DNA of 64,000 nt from NCBI GenBank assembly GCA_964016985.1, contig OZ024835.1, positions 66,238,828 to 66,302,827 of the forward strand. The letters are read 5' to 3'. The position numbers were made by a program, and so were the translations under genes. Under the pieces are notes generated by a model that saw only the letters and a program-made list of their open reading frames with translations, did not search any database and was not told the origin of the DNA. Origin of the DNA: Anodontia alba. Its lineage: Eukaryota > Mollusca > Bivalvia > Lucinida > Lucinidae. Within the stretch, counting starts at the first letter, position 1. Every line of letters starts with the position of its first letter. Positions 32,228-43,840 of the stretch are shown here, piece by piece.

Positions 32228-33029
32228 TGAATTTTACTTAATATTATGTAGTAAAATTCTTTGAGGACAGGGCGGATGTAAAATAGTTGGTTTCCTTATC
32301 TGCTATTTTCCCACGATTACGCAATACCAGGTGTCAGGTGCGAAGCTTGGCATTTAAGATTAATGTGATCTGTTATCTTTGATATTCGTTTAAGGACGTT
32401 GTTTATTTTGTTTAGTTATAGTTAGTATTTATTCAGGTGTAAGTTGTGCAATAATGATTGGCATAAGCTATTAATTATCTGAAAGTGACTGACGTAAACC
32501 ATTGGTCATTTTGGCATCTTGTTGACAGATGTTACTTTATGTAGAATTATTGCACAAGCAATGTGAATAGATAAGTGTTATCTTGACAAAGATTAATACG
32601 TTTTGGCAAGCTTCCAAATATTTGGTGCCTGGGAAATTGTGTTGTTCATATGATGATGAGTCATTCCGGTCTGTTCTCATTGGTAGTTTTTTTAGTAACT
32701 CACGCATTAGGTGGCGCTGTAGTGTTATTTGAGGACGCGGATTGGTTGGAGATCATGTGATCAGAGGGCGCTGGCGTGAGTTGCTATCACGTGACTCTTT
32801 GTGTATATAAAGAGAGGATGTGTTTGAGAGAGTTAGTTTGGATTTTGATTTAGGTTTTGATTAGTTTAGAAGTTTAGAAGTTTTAGAACCAGTTTGTAAA
32901 AATTAAAATATATAATTGAAATTATTTGTTGAATTTATTTAAAATTCTAAATTGGGACTTTGAAAGTCAAAGTAGAGAACAGAATGCGTAGTTGAGAAGA
33001 GAACACTGAACTAACCTCGCTACATTATA
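32228..33029 (+). repeat. 3' LTR of the endogenous retrovirus
   Basis: Mate of 22447-23249, same orientation, with a TATA box at 32804-32811. Differences are spread along the length, including a GCGG/TCTA change near 32734. The level of divergence agrees with the decayed ORFs of an old insertion. Downstream, 33030-33207 holds nothing recognised. Confidence 0.88.
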
Positions 33030-33207
33030 CAGTGAACCTAATGATGTCACTAAACGCCACAGTAATATCATTACAATAAGGCAGACGTCAGCAATTGAAG
33101 TGACGGCATTATTAAAAATGTACGTTCAGAAATGAAATGTGTGCAAGAAAAAAATCCATCATAGGTATGAGGAGTAGATAACAAAATCCGTCCTTCGCGA
33201 TCAAAAA

Positions 33208-33508
33208 AAGGTAAGAGAAAAGTCCAGGGAGTGCCACAATCACAAACCGCAGCCCTTCCCAGATACCAAGAGGAAGAGGAAACCGATAAATCCAAACAAG
33301 CACAAATCGAACAAACGTACGAAAAGCACTAAGATTAGCTCTCTCTTCCACAAGCGAGGTAATCGCAATACTAAAAGGACTGACAAACACAAGAACAAAA
33401 TGACACATAGTAAGACATACAACAAATCGCCTCGTAGAATAAACCACAAAGCAACAAAGAGTAAGACTAACACCGGGACCACCGCCTTAGAACGGTCAGT
33501 AGAGAAAA
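33208..33508 (-). mobile_element. Penelope-like 3' tail
   Basis: It starts at GGTAAGAGAAAAGTCCAGGG (the reverse complement of the 3' end, preceded by A7) and ends near CCGCCTTAGAACGGTCAGTA. It is 5'-truncated and sits between the 3' LTR and receptor exon 3. Confidence 0.9.
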
Positions 33509-33648
33509 CTCGGCAAGCTTCATGATGCCAGACAGTGATCCTCGGGACGTATTTCTCTATCTACACCTCACATCCATGATAGATCCTTATATTATTGTGT
33601 AGCGGTATTTCTTGTATTCTTATTTGTTGCCATCCGTTTTTTTAGCCT

Positions 33649-35211
33649 TCATTTCCGTTTCCGACACAAAGCACAAATCTTTTTGTTAAAGACAAATGCC
33701 AACATAATAAAAACACCCTGACTGGCATTTAAAACAATGAAGATATATTCAAGGATATCTTCATGTAGAAAATACTGAAGAAATCCGAAAGTCCACGTGA
33801 TACCAGTTAAAGTTGAAAGTCTAGCGTAAATTCCTAAATAATTCCTTTCCTGGTTTAGATTTGCAGAGCTGATATGCGTCGTTCCGATTTTGATCACGAC
33901 AAACGAAAATAATAATATGTTAGCCGTAACTGTTCCAATTGACGGAACGAAAAATGTTATCAACTGCATCAAATGAGAAGACAGATAGCAAATAGAGCCA
34001 CCATAACCACTGTGGTTACCACCACTTCTAGAGAGAGAAACTACAATGTTAACAATTACTAGCGTCGAGGAACAAAGTATTACAAACAGTATGTTGCGAA
34101 TGGTTTTATTCCAACAAAATTTTGCTGGTAATTTACTGACTGTTTTAAAGGCAAAAAACATTTCAACTGTACAAATGTTCATTGCAAACATTACTGATAG
34201 CCACAGAAAATGACAGATGGCCCCTACAACAGCGCATGCTGAGACGGAAATTGACCTCTGACCGACACCAAATTGATATATTGTTTGTGCAAATAAAAGG
34301 GAAATGCAGAGAATTAAATTATTTATACCTGGTTGCGAATGAAGCTCAGGAAATATCAGGTACGTTATTATGGTAATCAATAAGCAAACAACTGACAAGC
34401 AGACACAGAAAAACGCAAGCAACTGTTTGGGGGATATCATGCTGTTTTTAATTTTATTTCCTCCCGATAGCGCTTTGAAGTCTTTTACGCAAAGTTGAAT
34501 TGTATTCCCGGTTTGGTTGAATTCCCAGTTTTCAAAGAAAATTTTAGAACGGTCACCGTTAAAATACAAAAAGCCATTGTCCATTTCCATCGGCAGTTCA
34601 GTAGCTTTTAGTTCCAGAAAAGGGCATAGATACAATTTGTTAAACTGATAAACCATTTCGATTTCCGTGGCGTGTAATTGTTTATTATTGATAACACCTA
34701 CATATATGAGAATATAATCTGTTTCAGGCTGTGCATGTGCTTTAATCAGTATATTCCCTGCTAGGTAAGAGCGGTTGAAGTCGTAAGAAACCAGTTCGAC
34801 AGTAAAATCTATGGAAGGTAGCAGAGTGATATTATCTAGATGTAGATTTGAGATTAATTCATACACGATATCCCTATCGTCTACAAACATAGCCATATTT
34901 ACCATAATTCTGACAACAACAAAATCAATGAAAGTGTCTCTGCCCTTCAAAAATGTCTTCTTGTAAAGCCGAAAATCTCCTATATAAGTATCTGCTATAT
35001 AACTAGCAATCATCTTTTGTAGGTTTTTCACAAAATGACCTTGTAGGTCCACCATGTCTTCTATTAGGTGGGCATCACCTTCCTGAAATCTTGGTGTAAG
35101 TTTAATGAAAATAGTATGTTGACTTTTGTCTTCTTTGCGCACATTCCAGTGATCACAACTTCCATTTCGTAGATACCTGTACGGATGGCACAGGATCTCT
35201 TGGCACATAAT
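33649..35211 (-). CDS. adhesion/methuselah-like GPCR, exon 3 (ectodomain end and 7TM)
   Basis: A plasma-membrane receptor of the secretin/adhesion class by its helix signatures. The 519-codon frame starts at M (35208), but the exon probably starts at 35211 after the acceptor TTTTAATACAG. About 255 extracellular residues precede seven hydrophobic helices, at roughly 261-285, 295-316, 325-349, 372-392, 412-437, 460-482 and 487-507. Typical features are the Cys at the start of TM3 (SACAVVGAICHFLWLSVMFA), its partner Cys in loop 2 (GGSICYLSS), and GITWTFGFLQYF in TM6. There is no obvious GPS cleavage motif. A short basic tail ends CRKRK, then TGA. There are no internal stops. The ligand is unknown. 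The frame continues in phase with exon 2 at 38260-38926. Confidence 0.85.
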   Translation of the reverse strand: MMCQEILCHPYRYLRNGSCDHWNVRKEDKSQHTIFIKLTPRFQEGDAHLIEDMVDLQGHFVKNLQKMIASYIADTYIGDFRLYKKTFLKGRDTFIDFVVVRIMVNMAMFVDDRDIVYELISNLHLDNITLLPSIDFTVELVSYDFNRSYLAGNILIKAHAQPETDYILIYVGVINNKQLHATEIEMVYQFNKLYLCPFLELKATELPMEMDNGFLYFNGDRSKIFFENWEFNQTGNTIQLCVKDFKALSGGNKIKNSMISPKQLLAFFCVCLSVVCLLITIITYLIFPELHSQPGINNLILCISLLFAQTIYQFGVGQRSISVSACAVVGAICHFLWLSVMFAMNICTVEMFFAFKTVSKLPAKFCWNKTIRNILFVILCSSTLVIVNIVVSLSRSGGNHSGYGGSICYLSSHLMQLITFFVPSIGTVTANILLFSFVVIKIGTTHISSANLNQERNYLGIYARLSTLTGITWTFGFLQYFLHEDILEYIFIVLNASQGVFIMLAFVFNKKICALCRKRK

Positions 35212-35329
35212 CTGTATTAAAATGAGTTGTCATGAGACAAAAAATGTGTCTTCGAGGGCATATACAGTCGAACTTCAATGGCTCGAACACCGACGGCTAG
35301 TATACCGTTGCTGATTCGAACTAGTTTTC

Positions 35330-35571
35330 TTAGCTCGAGCCGAACGCACAGGATCAGTTATTGTGATCATTTTCCGTCCGTCGTCCGTCCACACCTTTGA
35401 ACAACTTCTCCTCTGAAACCCCTTGGCCAAGTTTCTTCAAACTTCACGTGCCTTCTATTATAGCGGAAATGAAAAAATTGTAAAAAAAAAAGGTCATTGT
35501 CCGTTAATTAAGATGACCGCCATGCCCATATATGGTAAAACTTTAAAAAAATCTTCTACTCCAGAGCCAAG

Positions 35572-35602
<31 letters not shown>

Positions 35603-37246
35603 TTTGAGGCTGAATCTTGGTATATTGCATCATGGGCTCAAGGTCTACTAAGTTTGTTCAAATGATGACCCTAGGTTACCTTTGACCGTCTATACGGGAA
35701 GGTCAAATATGCATCCCCATGCATTTGTAAAATTTGGGAAAATGTTGAAAACTCATTTTCTCAAAATGTATTAAAGACTCATGGCTGACAATATATGATT
35801 ATGGTAGTAAAACGGTTTTAGTTACAAATCAAAATTCTGTCCCCTTGGGGTATCTGCCCTTGCTTCTGGGCAAGGTCAAATTTGCGTTCCTATACATTTT
35901 TTTAATGGGGAAAATGTTGAAAAGTCATTTTCTCAAAATGTATTAAAGACTGAAGGCTTAAACTTACAATGTATGATTAAAATAGTAAAACGTGTCAGTA
36001 GCTATCAGAATTTTGTCCCCTGGGGGTATCTGCACTTGCCCTTGGGCTATATACATGTATAAAATTGTGTTTAAATTTCTTCTCTGAAACTGCTTGCGTT
36101 ATTTACACCATATTTCGCATGGAGCTTCTGTCGAAAGGGTATTGACAATTTGTTCAAATGGTTCCGCGGCATTGAATAGGATGGCTCTCATGCCCATATA
36201 TAGTAAAAACACTTAAAAATCTTCTTCTCCAGAACCAAGAAACTTTTGAGGCTGAATCGTGGTATATAGGATTGGGGACTCAAGTTCTACCAAGTTTGTT
36301 CAAATGATGGTCGTTTGTTGAACTTTGACTTTTTTACAGCAAGGTCAAGTTTCCGTCCCCATATATTTGTATGGGGAAAATGTTGAAAAGTCATTTTCTC
36401 AGAATGTATTTAAGACTAATGGCTTACATTTTCAACGTATGATTAAAGGAGTAAATGTTTTTTTAGTTACAACCAAAATGTTGTCCCCTTGCTTTTATCT
36501 GCCCTTGCCCCTGTCCAATATACATGTATAAAAATGTGTATTTTTTAAATGGCCTTCTCTGAAACCTCTGGGAAATTTTTACCATGTTAAACACGTGGCC
36601 TTCTGTCAATAGAATTTTGACAATTTGTTTGAATGGTTCCGCGCCATTGAACAAAATGGCCACCATGCCGATATATGGCGAAGGCACTTCAAATCTGCTT
36701 CTCTAGAACCAAGAAAGCATTTTCTCAATATGTATTAAAGACTAATGGCGGAAACTTACAGTGTATGATTAAAGAAGTAAAACTTTTTAGTTACCGTCAA
36801 AATTTTGGGGGTTATCTGCCTTTGCTCCTGGGCTATATACATGTATACAATCATAAAGTCTTTAAACGTCTTCTTCTCTAAAACCTCTTCAACAAATTTC
36901 ATCAGATTTCACACGAGGCCTTCTGTCGAAAGGATGTTGACAATTTGGTCAAACGGTTCCATGTCATTGAAAGAGATGGCTGCCATGCCCATATACGGTA
37001 GAATACTTATTCAGAACTAAGAAAGCTTTGAGGCTGAATCTTGGTATACAGCATCGGGGTCTCAAATCTACTAAATTTGTTCAAATGATGACAGTAGCCT
37101 AGGATGACCGTTGACCTTTTTACGGGTTGGTAAAATATGTGTCTTAGTTGCGGTGGCAATACTTGAAATATTTGCAGGGCATTTGCAGATATGCAATAGC
37201 TGTTTATATCAGGTATTCGAATTGTGGCCCATGGGCCTCTTGTTTT
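35330..37246 (+). mobile_element. satellite-bearing dispersed element in receptor intron 2
   Basis: It begins near GTTATTGTGATCATTTTCCG and CCGTCCGTCGTCCGTCC, and ends GGCCCATGGGCCTCTTGTTT, like the element at 54165-57312. Inside, a long diverged unit recurs. TCTCTGAAACC-type starts lie at about 35410, 36080, 36553 and 36871. Each is followed by a TTCTGTCGAAAGG-type segment, ATGGC.GCCATGCC, GAGGCTGAATC.TGGTATA, and AAAATGTTGAAAAGTCATTT. An A run at 35573-35600 is an expansion. Scattered open frames are not genes. Confidence 0.7.
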
Positions 37247-37365
37247 CAAGCCTTATGAAAATCTTCCAATATGTCAAGAAATCAAATATTACGGGGTATT
37301 TTAGAAAAAGTTTATTAGATTATCATGAAAATGTATGTTATCTGCTTTCATTAACACACTCAAAA

Positions 37366-37436
37366 AAAAAAAGGTAACAGAAAAGACAAGTCTAGGGAGT
37401 GCCACAATCACAAACCGCAGCCCTTCACAGGCCATT
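37366..37436 (-). mobile_element. Penelope-like 3' tail, very short
   Basis: A10, then GGTAACAGAAAAG and TCTAGGGAGTGCCACAATCA to CAGCCCTTCACAG. Only ~70 bp of the 3' end, the extreme of 5' truncation. The region 37437-38014 has nothing else I recognise. Confidence 0.75.
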
Positions 37437-38014
37437 ATTTTATAGAAAATTGAACAGATTTTCCCTTACAATCACCATTTGCCTCTGGGCCTGACGCTTT
37501 AATTAACCCTCAGTGGCTCGAACTACCCATGCCTAAGAACCAAAGATGTTAGGGCCATTGAAGTTCGACATATTAGGTTTGCTCACTGCATATACGAGTA
37601 TGTTCTGAATAAGTATCCGTAAATGTACTACATGTATATATTGGTACAGATTCTCTAACAGAGAAGTGACGGACCACAGGAATGACGAAACAACACTGAA
37701 CAATGTGTTATGTGAAAGCAATCATTTTCACTCCTCTTAACAGCCCAGTAAGTTTTTACTACTCAAAACACTGAGTACAGTTTTCGATCATGGTTGGAAA
37801 ATCGCCATTTATTCTATAGAATGTGCAGTTTTCATACCCTAAAATATGACAGTGCTGCGCACTGCTCAGTCCAAAGAAAATATCAGTCCAAAAAAAGGAC
37901 CATTTCTTGTCAGTTTATTTTGTTGAAGCATAGGTATCAATTTGGCTACCAAGTTCTCGACCCTCCGCACCGAACATCTAGGAGTCACGCAAGACTTTCA
38001 GGCTACAAAACTCT

Positions 38015-38101
38015 CGGTACATGTACATGTAAGAACAAACTGATGGTATAATAAGACCATAAAATAATTGGAAGGGTGGAAGGGGGCAACACGGCTGAAC
38101 C
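38015..38101. repeat. left arm of an 87-bp inverted repeat around receptor exon 2
   Basis: It matches 41422-41508 on the opposite strand at 86 of 87 bases. It starts CGGTACATGTACATGTAAG and ends GCAACACGGCTGAACC. The two arms enclose 3.3 kb that includes receptor exon 2. Confidence 0.9.
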
Positions 38102-38259
38102 TCACCAAAGTATGGAGGGTGAGTGGCACACTGTTATAGTATAATCTTGGAACTTAATGTTAAAAATAAAACGCAAGCTTTTAGGAAAGCTAGAACTAGT
38201 GAGACAAAATGACCGATCATTTTGTAAAGATCGGATTTATTATGAACTATAAAACTTAC

Positions 38260-38926
38260 CAATTTGTCGTCCTTGAATTGTGTGGCCGGATCACAGTTTT
38301 CGGAACCCTTAATCTGTGGATTACTGGGTAAAGCGTCCAAGTCGAGGATTGCCGAAAACGGAGGCAATACATGTGACATTGACGATGAGTCGAACTCAGA
38401 TATTCCACATACAGTGACCGTTTGCTCTGTAGTCTTGTTGTTGTTGCAAGAAGTACAAATATAAGCTGTAGGTACTGGGTGTTGATATTTCATTTTTGGA
38501 GTTGAACATATAGATGGAAAAGCATCGGTTGATGCGGCTGCAGTGACGGCACATAATTGACTCTTAGCTAAGTCCGTTTGTCGTGTGCATGTTTGTATGA
38601 GTGCGTTTTCTGGTGGTGAGTAAAATAAATTACATTTCCTTCGTATGACTGTTGCTACCAGACTGGAGGTGCTATGCGATAAATCTGCATCACAATAGAG
38701 GTCAAGTTTCCAGTTTTGGAGGAATGCATCCGTTCCCACATTGTTACAATATGCGCAAAATTTATTCTTATACGTTGTAGCAGAAATGGAAACTGGTGTG
38801 ATGGATTCTAGAGTATCTGTCATGTTGTCATTTTCGCACAGTTCCTTTGAGTTTCCCTTTGATGTGTCTTGTTTGCATTTTGTTATCATAAAAACACCTT
38901 CATTAGGAGACCAGCGCCATCCGTGC
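38260..38926 (-). CDS. adhesion/methuselah-like GPCR, exon 2 (Cys-rich ectodomain)
   Basis: Secreted-side portion of the receptor: 222 codons with about 14 Cys, including the paired motif FCAYCNNVG and RRKCNLFY. The donor at 38260/38259 (AAATTG|GTAAGT) is near consensus and falls in phase 0, which matches exon 3 (first codon ATT at 35211). The acceptor is placed at ATTAAAG|GCACGG (38926), leaving one base that completes the split codon from exon 1. Upstream of the ATG at 38889 the frame stays open for 12 codons (GWRWSPNEGVF) back to that acceptor, which supports internal-exon status. Unlike neighbouring sequence, it has no stops or low complexity. Confidence 0.72.
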
Positions 38927-38929
38927 CTT

Positions 38930-39865
38930 TAATACTTCGTATCGCTCTTTCTAGTAAGCAGGCGTGTAGGCGCACATTCTTCTCTGTAATACACAAAACA
39001 GTATTTTAACCCTGAAACTGCAGCAGACGACACTTTAATTTATTATTTTTATCATTATTCATAGAAAATAAGTCCTGGCATTTCATGATTCACACGAAAT
39101 GTCAAGACATGATTTTCTATGGAAAAAAATAGATTAATGTCTTCTACAAACTTTCCTTGGCGTTTGAAGGGTTAATTATTCCAACTCCTCACCTTTTATA
39201 CACTTTTAGCAAGGTTTCTCGTGAGTAAAACTAGTTTAAGCACCCGGCGCTAAAAGAAGGCGAGATAAGGAACAAATAATGACAAAAAGCACACACACAT
39301 ACTAAAGAAAACAAAACAAAAACGTCACATATGAAGCATAAGGCGCACAAACAAAGAATAACTACAACAGAGGAACCACATTGGAAAGGGCAGTAGAATA
39401 CTGCTGGGGCATATAGTTTTCAGGTCTTTAGACTCCTTATCTGTTTAGTCTCTGTGGCTTTGAATATTCATTAACTTTTTGACTACAGTCGCCCGTGCGT
39501 TCTCGATATTAGGATTGATTGTGTTGGGGTTTAACGACACGTCAACCCTTGTGGGTCATTTGGTGTCGTCTCCCAGAGAAAGGGAGAAAAGAAATAGAAG
39601 AGATAGTAGAGGAGGTAAAAGAGAGGAACAGGGAAGTAAGAGGAACAGGAATGAAGGTGAAGAAACAAAAGAAATAAAAACATTCCCCCCTTACCATTAC
39701 CTGCTACAAGGATAGCAGGCCTTGCCCAACTGTAAGCCATTATCAGTTGGAATCCCTGGTGACGTAAGATATACGACACCCAACTACCGCCCTTCGAAAT
39801 TATGAACTTCTGAGATAAAGTGTATACCGCCTTATCTTAAACTGCCAATCACAATAATTGTCGTC
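38930..39865. other. intronic; an imperfect hairpin and an uncharacterised repeat-like block
   Basis: 39059-39122 is an imperfect inverted repeat (AGAAAATAAGTCCTGGCATTT against AAATGTCAAGACATGATTTT). 39510-39785 starts TGTGTTGGGGTTTAACGACA and ends near ATACGACACCCAACTACC, which looks like a dispersed short element, but I see no second copy here. Confidence 0.45.
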
Positions 39866-40083
39866 TGCTTTGTCATCTGCTTGTGATTTTAAAAGTCATT
39901 TTTGCAAACAGTGTGGACCACGATCAAACTACTCCATCAGACTGCTCCTCTAGGAGCAGTCTGATCAGGGTCTACACTGTTTGCCTGTATGCAAAAATAG
40001 GTTTGAAAAGTTTGCAAGAATATTCAGCAGACAACATAAACAGAGGACATATTCAGATATAGGTTTTCTTGGCGCTTTAAGGG
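39866..40083. mobile_element. hairpin element (CAAACAGTGT family), 218-bp copy
   Basis: The same ~215-bp sequence recurs at 58590-58806. The outer part reads GTCGTCTGCTTTGTCATCTG and the far side TATTCAGCAGACAACATAAA, making a GTCGTCTGC/GCAGACAAC terminal repeat. The inner hairpin runs from GCAAACAGTGTGGACC to GGGTCTACACTGTTTGCC with apex TGCTCCTCTAGGAGCA. No coding capacity. Confidence 0.8.
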
Positions 40084-41421
40084 TTAAGAACCACCGTACT
40101 CTGAAGTTGCAGTAGTTTCGGATTGGACCAGTCCTGTGAGGCCGTATTTGTTATTGTTTATTTTTTCTACATATTCAGATATATATATATGTATTTCAGA
40201 ATATTTTACTTTTAGAAGATTTAACGACTTATCACTTATCCATTCTTCTTTATACTGGCCTAATGGCAGGCGTAAAAAATAAATGATAGTCGATGTATCG
40301 TAAGTTTCATGTAAGCATGTGTATTGTTTTGTGAAAAAACTTAACAACACATTTGGCTCATTTATGTAAATACCATTAATTTTATTTTGACAATAGATTT
40401 AACGATACTTCGATATCTATACTGTCCATAAGTTTGAAATTTGCGGGTTGTGTAACTAGAAAATTATATAAGATTGTCATACTGTACACTAACTTCTTTT
40501 TTTCGTGGAGACTGGCCCAGTGGTCAGGATGTCACTGTATCCATTCGTTGAGTTTCACCAAAGGACTACTGTTTCCTTATGTGAGATATTTTGTACTCCT
40601 AAGCCAAGTATTTTTACCGATAAGTCCGATTTGCATAATAAAATACAAGACGAAATCTATACGTTATTCAGTGAAGGATGAACCTTTAGAGTTGGATGAT
40701 GCATCATTACAGCACTTAGCGAAAAAAAAAAAACAAAACATGCAGGCTTTTAGAATTCGACGCTGCTATTAACATCGTTGCTGACGTTAAAGCCTTTGAC
40801 GGAATATGACGTCCAAATTGACGCCAAACCATCAAAAGGTGAGCGAAATGATATCAAAGTGTTAAAACTATTGTCGATTTTTAACGCGTCGCATAAGCGT
40901 GCAAGGTATGTCTGCTAACCCTGGTTAAAAGTGCTGAAAGCAAGAAATAAACAACAACTTAAAAGATAAATTTATTTTTAAAGACAGACTAGCTTGGTCG
41001 AGATCTCTCTCTATTCCAAAAAAAAAAAAAAGAATGCAAGCCAAAGATTAATGGACCACAATCGCTCACATGAGTAAAGAGCTAAAATTCAACCGTTATT
41101 GCAATGAATTTACATTATTCAAAGCGATACATGTTCATTGGAATGAAACGTATCCAACGGGCATTCTGCGGTTTCACTCTTTGGTAAAGCACTTTATGAC
41201 TGGTTGAAAGATGAGTCACTGTTCGTTGGTCTTCCACTGTGCGAAGTATCTGCCTTCACTGGACCTAGTACCTGTATCCAAAAAATAATAATAAAAAAAA
41301 ACAATAATAAAAAAAAAAAAAAAAAAAAAAACAATAAAAAAAAACAAAAAACAAACAAAAAAAAAAAACCCAAAAAACATTAACCCAATCATAACTTGTT
41401 TACTACACGCGCGAATGCATG
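40084..41421. other. intronic noncoding sequence
   Basis: I see no gene. It has short (TA) and A/AAC runs, notably 41279-41370. The 112-codon frame at 40434-40772 has no recognisable similarity. Confidence 0.45.
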
Positions 41422-41508
41422 GGTTCAGCCGTGTTGCCCCCTTCCACCCTTCCATTTATTTTATGGTCTTATTATACCATCAGTTTGTTCTTACATGTAC
41501 ATGTACCG
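41422..41508. repeat. right arm of the 87-bp inverted repeat
   Basis: Reverse complement of 38015-38101 with one mismatch (TCCATTTATT here). It begins GGTTCAGCCGTGTTGCCCCC. Confidence 0.9.
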
Positions 41509-42582
41509 ATATGTATCATTTAGGATATGTATCATTCCTTTGGGCCTTGTATATTGTGGTTCTGTATAGCTTCAGATGAAATATCATTTAAACATGTTGA
41601 TGACGGACCGACGCCGACGGATGCCTAGATATATGATGAGTTCATACCTTTGATAGCCTTCGATAAACACGTGCATACTGTCCGATAATATGTAAACTAC
41701 TGCACTTTCAACTAAAATAAAACTTTTTGTGCATAGGTAGTTACGACAAATGGTTTTGCATTAAACCATGACATAAGTTTGAAAATTTACTTCTTCTGTG
41801 TAAAGCACCGATCAAAATTGACCTTCTGAAAGACGTCGAAAGCACAGTAGTTTACAAATATTACTATTATCGGACAGTATGCACACTGGCACGAATTTAC
41901 TATGGTGCGATGAACCGTTACATTTTTGTTGTCGATTTACCTGTCTGACGTCAATCTGACCAATACGTCATAGAGAAACACAAAAGTTTTAATGTAAATG
42001 GACACGTCGTGGTCAGTAGGCATTCACTTGCACAAATATCCTACTACATCTACTAGTCATATATTGTGGTTCCGTTGAACAGATTACCATGCAAACTCGT
42101 GAGGGACATTTTCAAACGGCAAGGGATTCGCCGGATCATTATTTCTATCGTTTGTCTTTTATGTCCTAAATATTCGGACAACGTAACTGAGTGGGCTTCT
42201 CGTGGGTATGTCTGTCCGGATGCTTGATCTGAAGTCAACAGACCAAAGTCAATGGTCGTGCTTGCAGGGTCTTTGGTCTTTTAGCAACTGCGGATATGTT
42301 CAGCGAGTGTTGGGCGCGAAACAGACGGTGTGGCGTCAAGTTTGTGTCTGAACTATTTCTGCGGGTCTGTCTGTCTAAATGTTGGGTTTTGACACGCTTT
42401 AACAAACAACTGACAGTTTGGGCTTGTTTATCAGCACTTGGGTTCACTTCTATTAACTGATGATGTGTCTGGCGAATGCTGGACATGGAGAAAAAGAGTA
42501 TGCTTAAACAGACTTCATGTGCTGTGTCTGATGTCGGTCTAGACTGTTTGTGCGGATCTGTCTGTCCTAATACTTGGAGTAA
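41509..42582. other. intronic noncoding sequence, nothing recognised
   Basis: Mixed-composition sequence with repeated CTGTCTGTC and GTTCAG-like words around 42200-42560. No gene or repeat family is identified. Confidence 0.4.
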
Positions 42583-43290
42583 ATAGAAAGAGCGGCAATG
42601 ATCCGGAATCGATATAATTACCTAACATCTTCCGTCCAAAACACCAAAGGGAAAGAAGGAAGCACTTAAAGCAACGGCACCAAAATCAAAACTCTACAAG
42701 CGGAAAGCAAAAAGGATATTTTTCTAAACAAATGGCCATACGGCTATCCAAAATAAACACAGGACATACATGCAAAGACATACAATAACAGAAATAGTAA
42801 ACCACAGCAGAAGCGCCGCCTTGGAACCGTCAGTAAAAATTTTACTGAGTTCGGGGGCGGGGCGGTGGCGGGGGAGGGGGGGGCTTAAATCGATTTAACG
42901 CGGCCACAACCCTCGCCCTTAGTTCTGCCGTGGTACACATAAAACATTAGTTCAGTCCGTGTGAAGAGTTTCTAACTCAGCAGTGCAGTGCAGTGCAACA
43001 TCTTCGAGAACATAAAAATCAAACAAATATAGAGATGAAATAACGACGAGGACTCGACCGCAAGAAATAAATAAAATGCTGAAGCAAAAGAAAACCAACA
43101 GTTGGACTCCGGTTCGCCAGACCAGAACTTGTGCATCAGGTACCAAACGACTAACTTAAAAGTCTTTAGGCCGGAGCCGTCAAAGAGTGTGAGGCCCAAC
43201 CCGCCGGCGTGCAACCAAAGTAGGATGCAAAGTCATTAACCGTGACTAGGTTGTTTAGCATGCATGCAATCTGTCGCTTTACATTTATGT
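42583..43290 (-). mobile_element. Penelope-like element, 3' region, second subfamily (better copy)
   Basis: The block order matches 12525-13050 and extends further: GCCGCCTTGGAACCGTCAGT, CACAACCCTCGCCCTTAGTT, AACATAAAAATCAAACAAA, CAGACCAGAACTTGTGCATC, GTGTGAGGCCCAACCCGCCG, then TTTAGCATGCATGCAATCTG. The last two blocks are the counterpart of TCTGAGGCCCGAACCGCCGT and GGCATGCAATCTGTCGCAT in the main subfamily near the protein C-terminus. It is therefore a sister lineage of the same retroelement. GCAGT triplication at 42980-42994 is local slippage. Confidence 0.65.
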
Positions 43291-43394
43291 ACCTGAAAAA
43301 ATAGTCTTACTGCTTTTTTGACGGGTCTGCGGTCCACTTATGTTACCTGCTGATGTTGGTGTGTTAAACGTGTATTGGTCGAGTGACAGTGTAG

Positions 43395-43690
43395 ACCCTG
43401 TGCAAACGTGACAGGCAGAATGCCTGATGAACGTTTGCCAAAGAAAATCCTCTATGGAGAACTACAAATAGGAAAACGCTCCTATGGTGGTCAGAAGACG
43501 CGATACAAGTACACCCTCAAGGCCTTCCTTAAAGACTTCAACATACCAACAGAGTAGTAGGAATAGATTGCACAGGATCGAAGAAAGTGGCGAGGCCTCA
43601 TAGGAAGGGATGTTGGCGAATACGAAGCGAAAAGAATCAGTAAAGCCAGGCAGAAACGTGCGCAGCGGAAAGCCAGAGCTAAGGCATGAC
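43395..43690 (+). pseudogene. LINE ORF2 C-terminal fragment
   Basis: Plus-strand translation gives GRMPDERLPKKILYGELQ, then RSYGGQKTRYKYTLKAFLK, then RRKWRGLIGRDVGEYEAKRI and a Lys/Arg-rich end KARQKRAQRKARAKA. This is the conserved C-terminal tail of a LINE ORF2-type protein (I associate it with RTE-like or related lineages). It has two consecutive stops at about 43556-43561. The 5' part is absent; it is a short 5'-truncated retrocopy. Confidence 0.65.
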
Positions 43691-43837
43691 CAAAGAGCTT
43701 TCTTCCTCAGACCTCTCTTGTGCTATTTGCAACAGGCAGTTTTGAGCTAAGATTGGTCTCATCAGCCATTTTAGAACACACAAATAACAACACTTCACGC
43801 ATTTGATTAAGATTGGTCGTTGTCAGTAATGGCAGAC

Positions 43838-43840
<3 letters not shown>

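Noticed and set aside
38264..38464. Plus-strand frame overlapping receptor exon 2
   Set aside because: Antisense shadow of a longer Cys-patterned frame with good splice sites on the minus strand.
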